NCBI GenBank assembly: GCA_030619985.1
Contig: JAUXAI010000004.1
Coordinates: 1-43,926 of the forward strand
DNA from: a bacterium
GTDB lineage: Bacteria; UBP18; UBA7526
Direction: 5' to 3'
Length of the DNA stretch: 43,926 nt
The notes under the pieces were generated by a model. The model was not told the DNA's origin. It did not search any database and worked only from the letters and a program-made list of their open reading frames with translations. The translations under genes were made by a program, and so were the position numbers. Positions 20,335 through 29,148 of this stretch are shown piece by piece. Position 1 is the stretch's first letter; every line of letters begins with the position of its first letter.

Positions 20335-20337
20335 GCG

Positions 20338-20378
20338 CAATTCCCAATTCCCAATTCCCAATTTCTAATTTCCAATGA
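20338..20378. repeat. Period-7 CCCAATT-type repeat
   Basis: CAATTCCCAATTCCCAATTCCCAATTTCTAATTTCCAATG. Confidence 0.85.
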
Positions 20379-20451
20379 GTGAAAGGTAGTTGGGTAAGGG
20401 TTAGGTGTTTAAAAAGACCAACTACAGAAATTTAATGGAGGATTACTGATA

Positions 20452-20811
20452 ATGGATATGCTATTCTATGTCTTATTGGGTCTCGGAGCGGGCGTCTTGA
20501 GCGGCTTAATCGGAATAGGTGGAGGGGTAATTATCATTCCTGCTCTAGTTTACCTCTTCGGGCTTACCCAACATCAAGCCCAAGGAACGACTTTAGCCCT
20601 GTTAGTTCCCCCCATCGGTCTACTTGCTGCCTGGACCTATTATAAGCACGGGCACGTGGATTTGAAAATTGCCGCCCTTATATGTCTGGGTTTCTTTGTG
20701 GGTGGTTTAATGGGCGCCCGGGCAGCCGTCGGGATATCCGGCGAAGTGCTCAGGAGGGTTTTTGGATGCGCCTTGTTATTTTTGGCTCTAAGAATGATTT
20801 TGGGAAAGTAA
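20452..20811 (+). CDS. Half-size TauE/SafE-family membrane protein
   Basis: LLGLGAGVLSGLIGIGGGVIIIPALVYLFGLTQHQAQGTTLALLVPPIGLLAAWTYYKHGHVDL: TauE/SafE pattern in 119 aa. Confidence 0.8.
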   Translation: MDMLFYVLLGLGAGVLSGLIGIGGGVIIIPALVYLFGLTQHQAQGTTLALLVPPIGLLAAWTYYKHGHVDLKIAALICLGFFVGGLMGARAAVGISGEVLRRVFGCALLFLALRMILGK

Positions 20812-20841
20812 CTCATTACTAAGCAAAAGGAGGAAGAAAGA

Positions 20842-21048
20842 ATGGCTAAGAAGAAAGAGAAGAAAGAGAGGAAAAAGATTAAGAAGGAAAAGAAGGTAAA
20901 GCAGGTCTTTACTATCACTATGGAGAGCAAGGATCCCTATGTGGGCACCATCCAGGAGAATGTTAAAGGTAAGAAAGCGCGTTTTACCAGTGCCGGAGCC
21001 CAGATAAATTTTGTAGCCAAGAACATTGTTGCTCCCGAGAAGGAATAA
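20842..21048 (+). CDS. Small Lys-rich protein of unknown function
   Basis: 68 aa, MAKKKEKKERKKIKKEKKVKQVFTITMESKDPYVGTIQENVKGKK; SD AAAGGAGGAAG upstream. Confidence 0.6.
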   Translation: MAKKKEKKERKKIKKEKKVKQVFTITMESKDPYVGTIQENVKGKKARFTSAGAQINFVAKNIVAPEKE

Positions 21049-21049
21049 T

Positions 21050-21190
21050 ATGAACGAGAGACTTTTTTTGGCTTTAAAGAGAGCTATCGGGGACTTTGTT
21101 AGGACCACGCGGGACGATGGTTGGGAGGAAAGAAAAATAAAAAAGGTCATCCGCCATATGGCCCGGGATACTCTTAAGGAGTATAAATAG
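21050..21190 (+). CDS. 46-aa small ORF, unknown function (absent from the ORF track)
   Basis: MNERLFLALKRAIGDFVRTTRDDGWEERKIKKVIRHMARDTLKEYK*; begins 1 nt after the preceding stop and ends 12 nt before the next start. Confidence 0.5.
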   Translation: MNERLFLALKRAIGDFVRTTRDDGWEERKIKKVIRHMARDTLKEYK

Positions 21191-21202
21191 AAAAGGTAAG
21201 TT

Positions 21203-22201
21203 ATGAAGATAACCTTCTTTGAGTGCAAAGATTATGAAAAGAAGAGATACTGTGCCGAACTAAAGGAGCATACTATAAACTGCACCAGTTCTATTTTAAC
21301 CGCTCAAACTTTAAAGGATTACCGGGATTCAGAAGTCATCTCTGTCTTCATTCGTTCCACATTAGATAAAAAGAACCTTGCTCAATTTCCCAACTTACGT
21401 CTTATTGTTACCCGCTCTACTGGCTTTGACCATATCGATTTAGAGGAATGCCAGAAAAGAAAGGTTGCAGTTACTAACGTTCCTTTCTATGGGGAAAATA
21501 CGGTTGCCGAGCATGCCTTTGCTCTCATTCTATCTCTTTCCCGCAATATCCATAAATCCTATGTACGAACCCTAAAGGATGATTTTACCATTGAGGATTT
21601 ACAGGGTTTTGACTTAAAAGGAAAGATTTTAGGAGTAATAGGGACGGGACATATCGGTTCTCATGTGATTAAGATGGCCAAGGGATTTGGAATGGAGGTT
21701 TTGGCCTATGACAAATATCCTGATTCCCTTCGGGCTGATGTTCTACAGTTTAAATATGTTCCCTTAGAAGAATTACTAAAGGAATCGGATATTGTTACCA
21801 TTCATATGACTCTTACTCCCGAAACCCGGCATTTCATAAATGAAGAGAGTCTACGCCAGATGAAGAAGGGGGCCATTCTGGTCAATACTGCCCGAGGAGA
21901 TATTGTAGATACCGATGCCTTATACAAGGCCTTGAAAGATAAACACTTAGGAGGAGCAGGATTGGATGTGATTGAAGGAGAAGAACTTATTAAAGAAGAG
22001 CATGAGTTACTCTATAAAACGGGAAATCCTGAGAAATTAAGAACTCTCTTCCAGGATAAGGCTATCTTCAAGATGGATAACGTGGTTTTTACTCCCCATA
22101 ATGCCTTTAACAGTAGGGAAGCGGTTAATAGGATTATGGATACTACTATTGAAAATATTCTTTCTTTCTGTAAGGGAAAAATTATTAACCAGATTAAATG
22201 A
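21203..22201 (+). CDS. D-isomer-specific 2-hydroxyacid dehydrogenase
   Basis: GVIGTGHIGSHVIKMAKGFGMEVLAYDKYP, TIHMTLTPETRHFINEESLRQMKKGAILVNTARGDIVDTDAL, DKAIFKMDNVVFTPHNAF. Confidence 0.9.
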   Translation: MKITFFECKDYEKKRYCAELKEHTINCTSSILTAQTLKDYRDSEVISVFIRSTLDKKNLAQFPNLRLIVTRSTGFDHIDLEECQKRKVAVTNVPFYGENTVAEHAFALILSLSRNIHKSYVRTLKDDFTIEDLQGFDLKGKILGVIGTGHIGSHVIKMAKGFGMEVLAYDKYPDSLRADVLQFKYVPLEELLKESDIVTIHMTLTPETRHFINEESLRQMKKGAILVNTARGDIVDTDALYKALKDKHLGGAGLDVIEGEELIKEEHELLYKTGNPEKLRTLFQDKAIFKMDNVVFTPHNAFNSREAVNRIMDTTIENILSFCKGKIINQIK

Positions 22202-22327
22202 ACCAGTGCCTTGTTATTTTCGGCTCCAAGAATGATTTTGGGAAATAACGGCGCGCTTCGCTCTCCGCCGTCTTTCACTTATTGAAGTTCCGATACCTTA
22301 AAATAACGTTTGATAGATGAGAAAAGA

Positions 22328-22357
22328 CATTCCCGCATTCCCGGGAATGCGGGAATG
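22328..22357. repeat. Perfect 30-bp palindrome
   Basis: CATTCCCGCATTCCC|GGGAATGCGGGAATG. Confidence 0.9.
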
Positions 22358-22458
22358 AAGAAAATAATAGAAATAGTGAGAAGTAAAAAGAAGAAGTAAG
22401 TATTAGATGAAGCGAAAAAGATAGATTGAAAATTAGTCCTTTTAGGAATAATGAGAAA

Positions 22459-23256
22459 ATGACTAGTCCAGAATCATTTCATGAACGTTTTGATATACAA
22501 ATAGATATTACTACAGCCAAAAAGCGATTTGTAAACAGAGCCAAAAATATTATATTTGATGAATTTCTCTGGAAAATACCAAATGTGGATCCTTCGCCAA
22601 TCTTTCGAAACATTGCAAATGCACTAGGAGAAAAATATGATGAATATTATACAATTGACGGTTATATTCAGAACGATTTTTATAAATGCCTCCAAGCAAT
22701 TGAGGCTTTCTATAATGCGGTTAGGAGGGAAATGGCTAAAGAAGGTATAACTTTCCGTGTCAAAAGGATTTTAAAAGAAAGTGAAGTTGATTTAGTAATA
22801 AAATGGGAAAATGGTCAGTTTATACGTTCCGGGGCAAAACTGTTGGATCAAAAATTAGTGAATGAGCCACTACATTGGTTATCAAAACCAAAATATAAAA
22901 ATGTATATACTCCTTTTAAAAAAGGACTGGCTCATTTTCTTAAAGCTGAAAAACGTCCAGAGATACTCTCTGATGTTATTACAGACATGTATGAAGCATT
23001 AGAAGCTTTGTCAAAAATAGTCATAGAGAAACCCAAAAAAGACCTTTATGCAAATGCTACGCTATTCATCAAAAAAATAAACGTTTCCTCTGCTTATAAA
23101 TCAATACTGAAAGCATATATTAATTATGCTCATAAATTCCGCCATGGCTTAAAAGAAGGAGAAGAAAAGCCAACAGTATCAATAAGTGAGGTGGAATCAT
23201 TTGTATATCTAACAGGCTTATTTATTCGGCTTGCAATCGAAAAGACAAAGTCATAA
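22459..23256 (+). CDS. Hypothetical protein, possibly AbiJ/HEPN-like
   Basis: AT-rich ORF; FHERFDIQIDITTAKKRFVNRAKNIIFDEFL N-terminus and helical C-terminus YKSILKAYINYAHKFRHGLKEGEEKPTVSISEVESFVYLTGLFIRLAIEK resemble AbiJ-NTD/HEPN-type proteins. Family call is tentative. Confidence 0.5.
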   Translation: MTSPESFHERFDIQIDITTAKKRFVNRAKNIIFDEFLWKIPNVDPSPIFRNIANALGEKYDEYYTIDGYIQNDFYKCLQAIEAFYNAVRREMAKEGITFRVKRILKESEVDLVIKWENGQFIRSGAKLLDQKLVNEPLHWLSKPKYKNVYTPFKKGLAHFLKAEKRPEILSDVITDMYEALEALSKIVIEKPKKDLYANATLFIKKINVSSAYKSILKAYINYAHKFRHGLKEGEEKPTVSISEVESFVYLTGLFIRLAIEKTKS

Positions 23257-23329
23257 TGATTAGAATAGAAGCACTTCGCAAACACGCAAAACATTAGGTA
23301 TTATATCTGACAATTGGGAGCAGTAAGTA

Positions 23330-23926
23330 ATGACAATTTTAATCTTAGGTATAATTCTTATAATATTTAGTATGGTATCAGTGTTTGGTTTTTTCTCAAA
23401 GAATGAATGGCGTGCTCCACTCTTGGAGCTTACTGCTGAGTTGAAAGGTAAAGCTTGGAAAAAATTACAACCTGAAACAAGACGTCGTGGATCATCTCTT
23501 GTAATTTTCTTTTTAGTTTTATTTAACATAGGTGGAACTCTTGTTTTAAAATCACCCATTTTACAAAATTATAGAAATATCATTTTAATTGTGTTGGGAA
23601 TTCTCTTACTTTGGTTATTAAAGGGTACATATGAATTAATTAGAGCATTTTATTCAAGAAAAACTTGGCTTTTAAACTATCTATTCTCACCATATTTATT
23701 TGCATGGAGACGTGACCATCTGGGTGAATATTCTGACCAAGAAATTGCGGCTGCAATTTGCCGTGTCTGCAATATTCGAGATAAAAATCTATTTCAAACA
23801 TATACAGATTTAAAGTCTTTTTTAATTGTTCTGCATCAAAAGACAAGACCGCCCATTGAACATGAAAAGTATCCCGAGGTCTTAAAAGAAAATATATCGC
23901 AAGCAGAACAAATGATTCCTATATAA
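23330..23926 (+). CDS. Hypothetical membrane protein
   Basis: N-terminal TM, two further TM segments (SSLVIFFLVLFNIGGTLVL; NIILIVLGILLLWLL), soluble C-terminus. Confidence 0.6.
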   Translation: MTILILGIILIIFSMVSVFGFFSKNEWRAPLLELTAELKGKAWKKLQPETRRRGSSLVIFFLVLFNIGGTLVLKSPILQNYRNIILIVLGILLLWLLKGTYELIRAFYSRKTWLLNYLFSPYLFAWRRDHLGEYSDQEIAAAICRVCNIRDKNLFQTYTDLKSFLIVLHQKTRPPIEHEKYPEVLKENISQAEQMIPI

Positions 23927-23979
23927 ATTAGGCGGTTTCCCTTTTCTTATCACTGTAATCACTTTTCCGGAGGAATTCC

Positions 23980-24447
23980 ATGAAAATCCTGAATATTGAT
24001 GCTGAAAAATGTAGCGGTTGTCGCTTATGTGAACTGGCCTGCGCCTTCAATAAAGAGAAGAGGATTATCCCTATTTTAGGGAGGATAAATGTCTTCCAGA
24101 ATTATGCCCAGGGATTAAGCGTCCCGGTAGTCTGCACTCAATGCGAGGAGGCGCCCTGCATCAAGGTCTGTCCCACAGAAGCCCTGTATCGCGACCCGGA
24201 GACGAACGCCGTCAAGGTGAAAGAGGAGAAATGCATCGGGTGTAAGATGTGCACTTGGGCCTGCCCTTATGGAGCGGTGGTCTTTATCCCTGAGAAGAAG
24301 GTGGTCATCAAGTGCGACCTCTGCGACGGAGACCCGGTCTGCGTCAAGTTCTGTCCCACCGGCGCTATCAAATACGAAGAACCAGTAAAAGCCACTCTCG
24401 CCAAGAGAAGGGAACGGGCGGAGAAGGTGTGGGAGACATTGGCGTAA
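23980..24447 (+). CDS. Four-cluster 4Fe-4S ferredoxin subunit of AOR (WorS-like), copy 2
   Basis: CSGCRLCELAC, CTQCEEAPCIKVC, CIGCKMCTWAC, CDLCDGDPVCVKFC. Confidence 0.85.
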   Translation: MKILNIDAEKCSGCRLCELACAFNKEKRIIPILGRINVFQNYAQGLSVPVVCTQCEEAPCIKVCPTEALYRDPETNAVKVKEEKCIGCKMCTWACPYGAVVFIPEKKVVIKCDLCDGDPVCVKFCPTGAIKYEEPVKATLAKRRERAEKVWETLA

Positions 24448-24507
24448 TTCGCGTCAAACGGTTACGGTTGCGCAACTCGTTTCGGTTATCGTTAAAGGTT
24501 GAACGTC

Positions 24508-24927
24508 ATGAATAATAAAGAACCAGTCAGAAGTTTTCACGATTTGGATGTCTATCAGAATGCATATAAAGCAATGCTCAAGGTATTTAAACATATCCTA
24601 CCTAAATTACCTGAAGAAGAAAAATATGATCTAAGGGACCAACTTCAACGTTCTACAAAAGCCGTTCCTCGCCTAATAGCAGAGGGTCATTCCAAGAGAC
24701 ATCAGAAAAAGGGCTTTCAGAAATATCTTGATGATGCTATGGCAGAATCGAATGAAACTATTGTTTCCTTGTGTCAGACTCGGGATTTATATTCCAAATG
24801 TGTTGATACCAAGATATGTGAAGAATTAATCGACACTTATGACAAGATAAGCAGACAGATATACAATTTAGCCCTTGCCTGGACAAAGTTTACTGAACGT
24901 AAAGAAAAACGCAACCGAAAGACGTAA
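24508..24927 (+). CDS. Four-helix-bundle protein (23S rRNA intervening-sequence/S23 family)
   Basis: RSFHDLDVYQNAYKAMLKVFKHILPKLPEEEKYDLRDQLQRSTKAVPRLIAEGHSKRHQKKGFQKYLDDAMAESNETIVSL. Confidence 0.8.
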   Translation: MNNKEPVRSFHDLDVYQNAYKAMLKVFKHILPKLPEEEKYDLRDQLQRSTKAVPRLIAEGHSKRHQKKGFQKYLDDAMAESNETIVSLCQTRDLYSKCVDTKICEELIDTYDKISRQIYNLALAWTKFTERKEKRNRKT

Positions 24928-24965
24928 GACATAACGAGCAGCGCAACCGATAGACGTAGAACGAG
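24910..24965. repeat. Direct repeat downstream of four-helix-bundle gene
   Basis: CGCAACCGAAAGACGTAAGACATAACGAG followed by CGCAACCGATAGACGTAGAACGAG. Confidence 0.7.
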
Positions 24966-24982
24966 TTATTCAAGGAGGATTT

Positions 24983-25462
24983 ATGAGTAAGATACTGGTG
25001 GTGGATATTGAGAAGTGTTCCGGATGTCGGATATGTGAACTGGCCTGTTCCTGGTTTCATGAGGAGGAGTTTAATCCTGCAAAGGCCAGGCTGTCCATCG
25101 TCTCATGGAAGAAGGCGGCTATCAACTATCCCATGATCTGCGAGCAGTGCGAGAAAGCCCCCTGTGCCGAGGTCTGTCCCACGGATGCTATCTATAAGGA
25201 TGAGGAGGGCGGGGCCTGGAAGGTAGATGAGGCCAAGTGCATTGGCTGTAAGTTCTGTATCCAGGTCTGTCCTTTGGGTGCTATTTCCTTTTTTGAAGAA
25301 AAGCGAGGAGCGATAAAGTGTGATCTCTGCGATGGAGATCCCCAGTGCGTCAAATACTGTCCTATGGATGCCATAGAATTCGTAGAAGAGGATAAGGTGG
25401 GCCTTAAGAAGAAGCGCATCTCAGCCGAGAAACTCTTCGCCACTATGCAGGAGGTAAAATAG
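24983..25462 (+). CDS. Four-cluster 4Fe-4S ferredoxin subunit of AOR (WorS-like), copy 3
   Basis: CSGCRICELAC, CEQCEKAPCAEVC, CIGCKFCIQVC, CDLCDGDPQCVKYC. Confidence 0.85.
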   Translation: MSKILVVDIEKCSGCRICELACSWFHEEEFNPAKARLSIVSWKKAAINYPMICEQCEKAPCAEVCPTDAIYKDEEGGAWKVDEAKCIGCKFCIQVCPLGAISFFEEKRGAIKCDLCDGDPQCVKYCPMDAIEFVEEDKVGLKKKRISAEKLFATMQEVK

Positions 25463-26953
25463 ATGTTTCAAAGAAGAGTACTGGGTTTTAGTTTAGGTTT
25501 ACTACTGTTAATTTCAACAGTAAGCAGAGCCGAGGAAATAAAGGCAAGTTCCATAGATAGTCTGATTAAGTCCTTGAAAAGTAAAGATAATGAAGTTCGA
25601 ATAACTGCAATCAGAAAGTTAGGAGAGTCCAATGATAAAAGAGCTGTAGAGCCCTTGATTGAGGTTTTGAAGAAGGACGAAAATGATAAAGTGAGAGCAG
25701 AGTCTGCTGAGGCCTTGGGTCTTTTAGGAGATAAAAGGGCAGTGAAACCATTAATTTATGCATTAAGGTATGACGATTCCAGGAGCGTTCATTGGCACAT
25801 TGCCACAGCTTTTGAAAAAATAAAAGCTAAGGAAGCCTATCAACCATTGATAGAAGAATTTAATAATGCCATTACAAGGCAGTGGAGAGATAGCGCTCAT
25901 CATGTTGCATCAGCAATTGGCAATACTGGAGACAAAAGAGCATATAACTTTTTAACAAAAGAGATATTGGATAAAAAGACTTACCATCCTTTTATTAGGA
26001 GTGGGGCAGCAATAGGTTTGGGAAAATTAGGTGATAAAAAGGCAGTAAAAGTACTCATTGGAATGTTAGAAGGGCATGACCCAGCGGCATATGGTGCTGT
26101 TGAAGGATTGGGACTACTGAAAGATAAAAGAGCGGTAAAGCCTTTAATCAATGCCATAAATAGAGAAGCAGAGCACAGAAACAATATAGCAGAAGCTTTG
26201 GGTGAAATAGGGGATAAAAGGGCGGTGGAACCACTCATTAATCTATTGAGGGACAGCCGTTCCTATACCTGTTATAAGGCAGCCGAAGCCCTAGGTAAGA
26301 TAGGCGATAAAAGAGCGATTGAATCATTAAAATATGTTGCCAAAATCGATAGGAATTCTATTACCCGCTCTAATGCCCGGGAGGCTCTTGGTATATTGAT
26401 ACCTGAGGAAATGAAAAGAAAAGGCTATATTTTCGATTTCCTTGAATCTACTTTGACAACTGATAATCTCCCCTATATTGTTTTTGCTTTAAAAAGTAAG
26501 AGCAAATATGTTCGTAAATTGGCAGCGTTTGATTTAGGAGAGTTAAGAGATAAGAGGGCAATAGATTATCTTAAGGAAGCTTTGAAGAGTGAGAGAGAAG
26601 AAGAGGTTAAAAAAGAAATTAAAAGAGCCTTAAGTAAAATTGAAACTGGCATAAAAGGCCTATTGACTGAGTTAACATTGGGCAAGACTGAAGAGGAGAG
26701 AATTAACGCCGCTATATCCTTAAGTTATTCTGATGATAAACGAGCAGTATCCTATTTGATTAAAGGATTGGAAGACAAGAATGCTCGAGTTCGGAGATAT
26801 GTAATTGAATCTCTGGGAAGATTAGGGAGCAAGGAGGCTATTAAGCCTTTAACCGATTTACTTCATAGAGAGGATTCGGAAATAAACAAATATTATCTAA
26901 AGCAAGCATTAGAAGCATTACAGAAAGAAAGACCTTATTTAGGGGGGTTTTAA
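25463..26953 (+). CDS. Exported HEAT/PBS-lyase repeat protein
   Basis: Signal peptide MFQRRVLGFSLGLLLLISTVSRAEE; repeated ~30-aa units such as KVRAESAEALGLLGDKRAVKPLI. ATG immediately follows the preceding TAG. Confidence 0.85.
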   Translation: MFQRRVLGFSLGLLLLISTVSRAEEIKASSIDSLIKSLKSKDNEVRITAIRKLGESNDKRAVEPLIEVLKKDENDKVRAESAEALGLLGDKRAVKPLIYALRYDDSRSVHWHIATAFEKIKAKEAYQPLIEEFNNAITRQWRDSAHHVASAIGNTGDKRAYNFLTKEILDKKTYHPFIRSGAAIGLGKLGDKKAVKVLIGMLEGHDPAAYGAVEGLGLLKDKRAVKPLINAINREAEHRNNIAEALGEIGDKRAVEPLINLLRDSRSYTCYKAAEALGKIGDKRAIESLKYVAKIDRNSITRSNAREALGILIPEEMKRKGYIFDFLESTLTTDNLPYIVFALKSKSKYVRKLAAFDLGELRDKRAIDYLKEALKSEREEEVKKEIKRALSKIETGIKGLLTELTLGKTEEERINAAISLSYSDDKRAVSYLIKGLEDKNARVRRYVIESLGRLGSKEAIKPLTDLLHREDSEINKYYLKQALEALQKERPYLGGF

Positions 26954-26954
26954 A

Positions 26955-28934
26955 ATGGCTAATGATGGTTATGCTGGTAGATATTTAAGGGTTGATTTGA
27001 CGAAGGAGAAGTTCACTGTTCTGCCTACACCGGAAGAGTGGAAGAGGAAATATTTAGGTGGGTTAGGGATGGGTGCTAAGATTATGTGGGATGAGGTGCC
27101 ACCGGAGGTCAAACCCTTATCCCCCGGGAATAGAATCATCTTCGCTACCGGCCCGGTGAATGGGACTTTATTCCCTCCTTCGGGAAGGTATGAGGTTATT
27201 TCCCGTTCTCCTTTAACCGGGTGGTGGGCTCATGCATCTGCTGGTGGATTCTTCGGTCCGGAGATGAAGTATGCCGGATATGACCTCATCATTATTCAGG
27301 GAAGAGCGAAGAAACCGGTCTATCTACATATCGATAACGACTTAATTGAACTAAGAAATGCCAGACATCTCTGGGGGAAGAACGTCATAGAGACTACTGA
27401 CCAGGTTATAAAGGAACTCAAAGACCCCGATGTCAAGGTAGCCTGTATTGGACAGGCGGGCGAGAATTTAGTGAGATATGCCTGCATTATGAGTGATTAC
27501 TTCCGGGCAGCAGGAAGAACCGGATTGGGCGCTGTCTTAGGTTCCAAGAATCTGAAGGCCATTGCCATAAGGGGAACCAGGGGAATTAAGATCGCCAATA
27601 AAGAGAAGTTCAATAGGTTATTAGAGGATGCTTTTAAGCGCCATTCACCGGAGGGGAAATACTGGGAATATATTGAGAGTTTTCGCAAATATGGAACCTT
27701 CTCTTTGACCGATTGGGAGAACGCTATTGGAAGGCTGCCTACCAAGAATCACTGGACGGGCTACTTTGAGAACGCAGAGGAGACCATTGGGATGGAGCCC
27801 ATGAAGAAAAGACATTATAAGCGCCATGCCTCTTGCTTTGGTTGCGGGATACAGTGTAAGTATTCCTCTATCGTAAAGGAAGGGAAGTATGCCGGAACGG
27901 AATCGGAAGGACCGGAGTATGAGACCGTGGAGGGCTTCACTTCCAACTTCTTATCTACCGATACCAATGCTTTAATTCGGGCAAATTACCTCTGCAACAT
28001 CTATGGTATGGATACCATCTCTGTCAGCCATTCCATCTCCTGGGCCTATGAGAGTTATGAGCACGGCATTCTAACGAAGAAGGATACTGATGGCAGGGAG
28101 TTAATCTGGGGCGAAGATGGGATGGATCATGTCATTGAACTATTAGAAGAGATTCCTTTCCGAAAGACCAAATTCGCCAGCCTCCTGGCAGAAGGATCAC
28201 GGGAGGCAGCTCGCAGAACAGGCAAAGGCTCCGAGGCCTATGCCATTCATGTCAATGGACTGGAGGCCTCTGGTCAGGATGGAAGACCCCATAAGTCATT
28301 GGGATTAACCTATGCCATCAATGTCCGGGGGGCAGACCATCTAACTTCTCTTTCCAGTCTGGATGAACTGGGTTATAAGGAGGAGATCAGAAGAAGGTAT
28401 AAGAAGGAGACAGTTGATATCTTAGCCGATAGATGGGATGAGAAGTATAAGGGATACATAGTAGCGGATATGGAGGAGTTATACGCTCTCTGTGACTCTG
28501 CTCTACTATGTAAGTATGGTGTCATGTGGCCCCCCATCTATTACCATCAGGACTTTGGGAAAATTATCTCGGTCATTACCGGCTTTACAGAGTATGAAAA
28601 CCCGAAGGAACTGAATAAATTAGCCAGGAGAATCTGTCATCTCAGAAGATGTTTTAACGTTAGACTTGGCTGGTCGAAGAAGAACGATGCCCTCCATCCT
28701 CGTTTTACTGAAGAACCCATGCCCACTGGTCCGGCAAAGGGACAGGTGGTCCACCTGGAGCCCATGCTGAGGGAATATTATCAGGTAAGAAAGTATGACT
28801 GGAAGACTGGCTATCCCACCAAGAAGGAGTTGGAAGAAGTGGGATTGGAAGATGTGGCAAAGGAACTTAAGAGAAGGAAGAAGTTAATTCCCGTATATAG
28901 AGGCAAGAAAGCCTTTGACATCAGAAAGAAATAG
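26955..28934 (+). CDS. aor: Aldehyde ferredoxin oxidoreductase family tungsten/Mo enzyme, copy 3
   Basis: ATGPVNGTLFPPSGRYEVISRSPLTGWWAHASAGGFFGPEMKYAGYDLIIIQGRAKKPVYL; SCFGCGIQC, SALLCKYG. Confidence 0.9.
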   Translation: MANDGYAGRYLRVDLTKEKFTVLPTPEEWKRKYLGGLGMGAKIMWDEVPPEVKPLSPGNRIIFATGPVNGTLFPPSGRYEVISRSPLTGWWAHASAGGFFGPEMKYAGYDLIIIQGRAKKPVYLHIDNDLIELRNARHLWGKNVIETTDQVIKELKDPDVKVACIGQAGENLVRYACIMSDYFRAAGRTGLGAVLGSKNLKAIAIRGTRGIKIANKEKFNRLLEDAFKRHSPEGKYWEYIESFRKYGTFSLTDWENAIGRLPTKNHWTGYFENAEETIGMEPMKKRHYKRHASCFGCGIQCKYSSIVKEGKYAGTESEGPEYETVEGFTSNFLSTDTNALIRANYLCNIYGMDTISVSHSISWAYESYEHGILTKKDTDGRELIWGEDGMDHVIELLEEIPFRKTKFASLLAEGSREAARRTGKGSEAYAIHVNGLEASGQDGRPHKSLGLTYAINVRGADHLTSLSSLDELGYKEEIRRRYKKETVDILADRWDEKYKGYIVADMEELYALCDSALLCKYGVMWPPIYYHQDFGKIISVITGFTEYENPKELNKLARRICHLRRCFNVRLGWSKKNDALHPRFTEEPMPTGPAKGQVVHLEPMLREYYQVRKYDWKTGYPTKKELEEVGLEDVAKELKRRKKLIPVYRGKKAFDIRKK

Positions 28935-29148
28935 ACAGTCTAGGGTCGTGCCCTAAGGCGGGTCCTGCCTCGACATTTTCTCTTCGTGGGCCCCTCCGCC
29001 CGGTGTAGATCCTCCCACTCATAGAAATCTGTCGAGTCACCCGCTTAGTGCAACGCAAACGGCTAAAATATCCATCTGATTTGTATTGTCATATCTGTGC
29101 TCATCCGTAATAAATCTGTGATAATCTGTGTGTGAACGAAGTGAGCAA

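Noticed and set aside
22201-22260. Possible tauE pseudogene after the dehydrogenase
   Set aside because: Only ~43 bp of similarity to the 3' end remain; not enough to annotate as a pseudogene, so reported as a direct repeat.
23137-23148. HEPN RNase active site in the 22459-23256 product
   Set aside because: The sequence KFRHG lacks the canonical R-x4-6-H spacing, so catalytic HEPN is not claimed; only a weak fold-level resemblance is noted.
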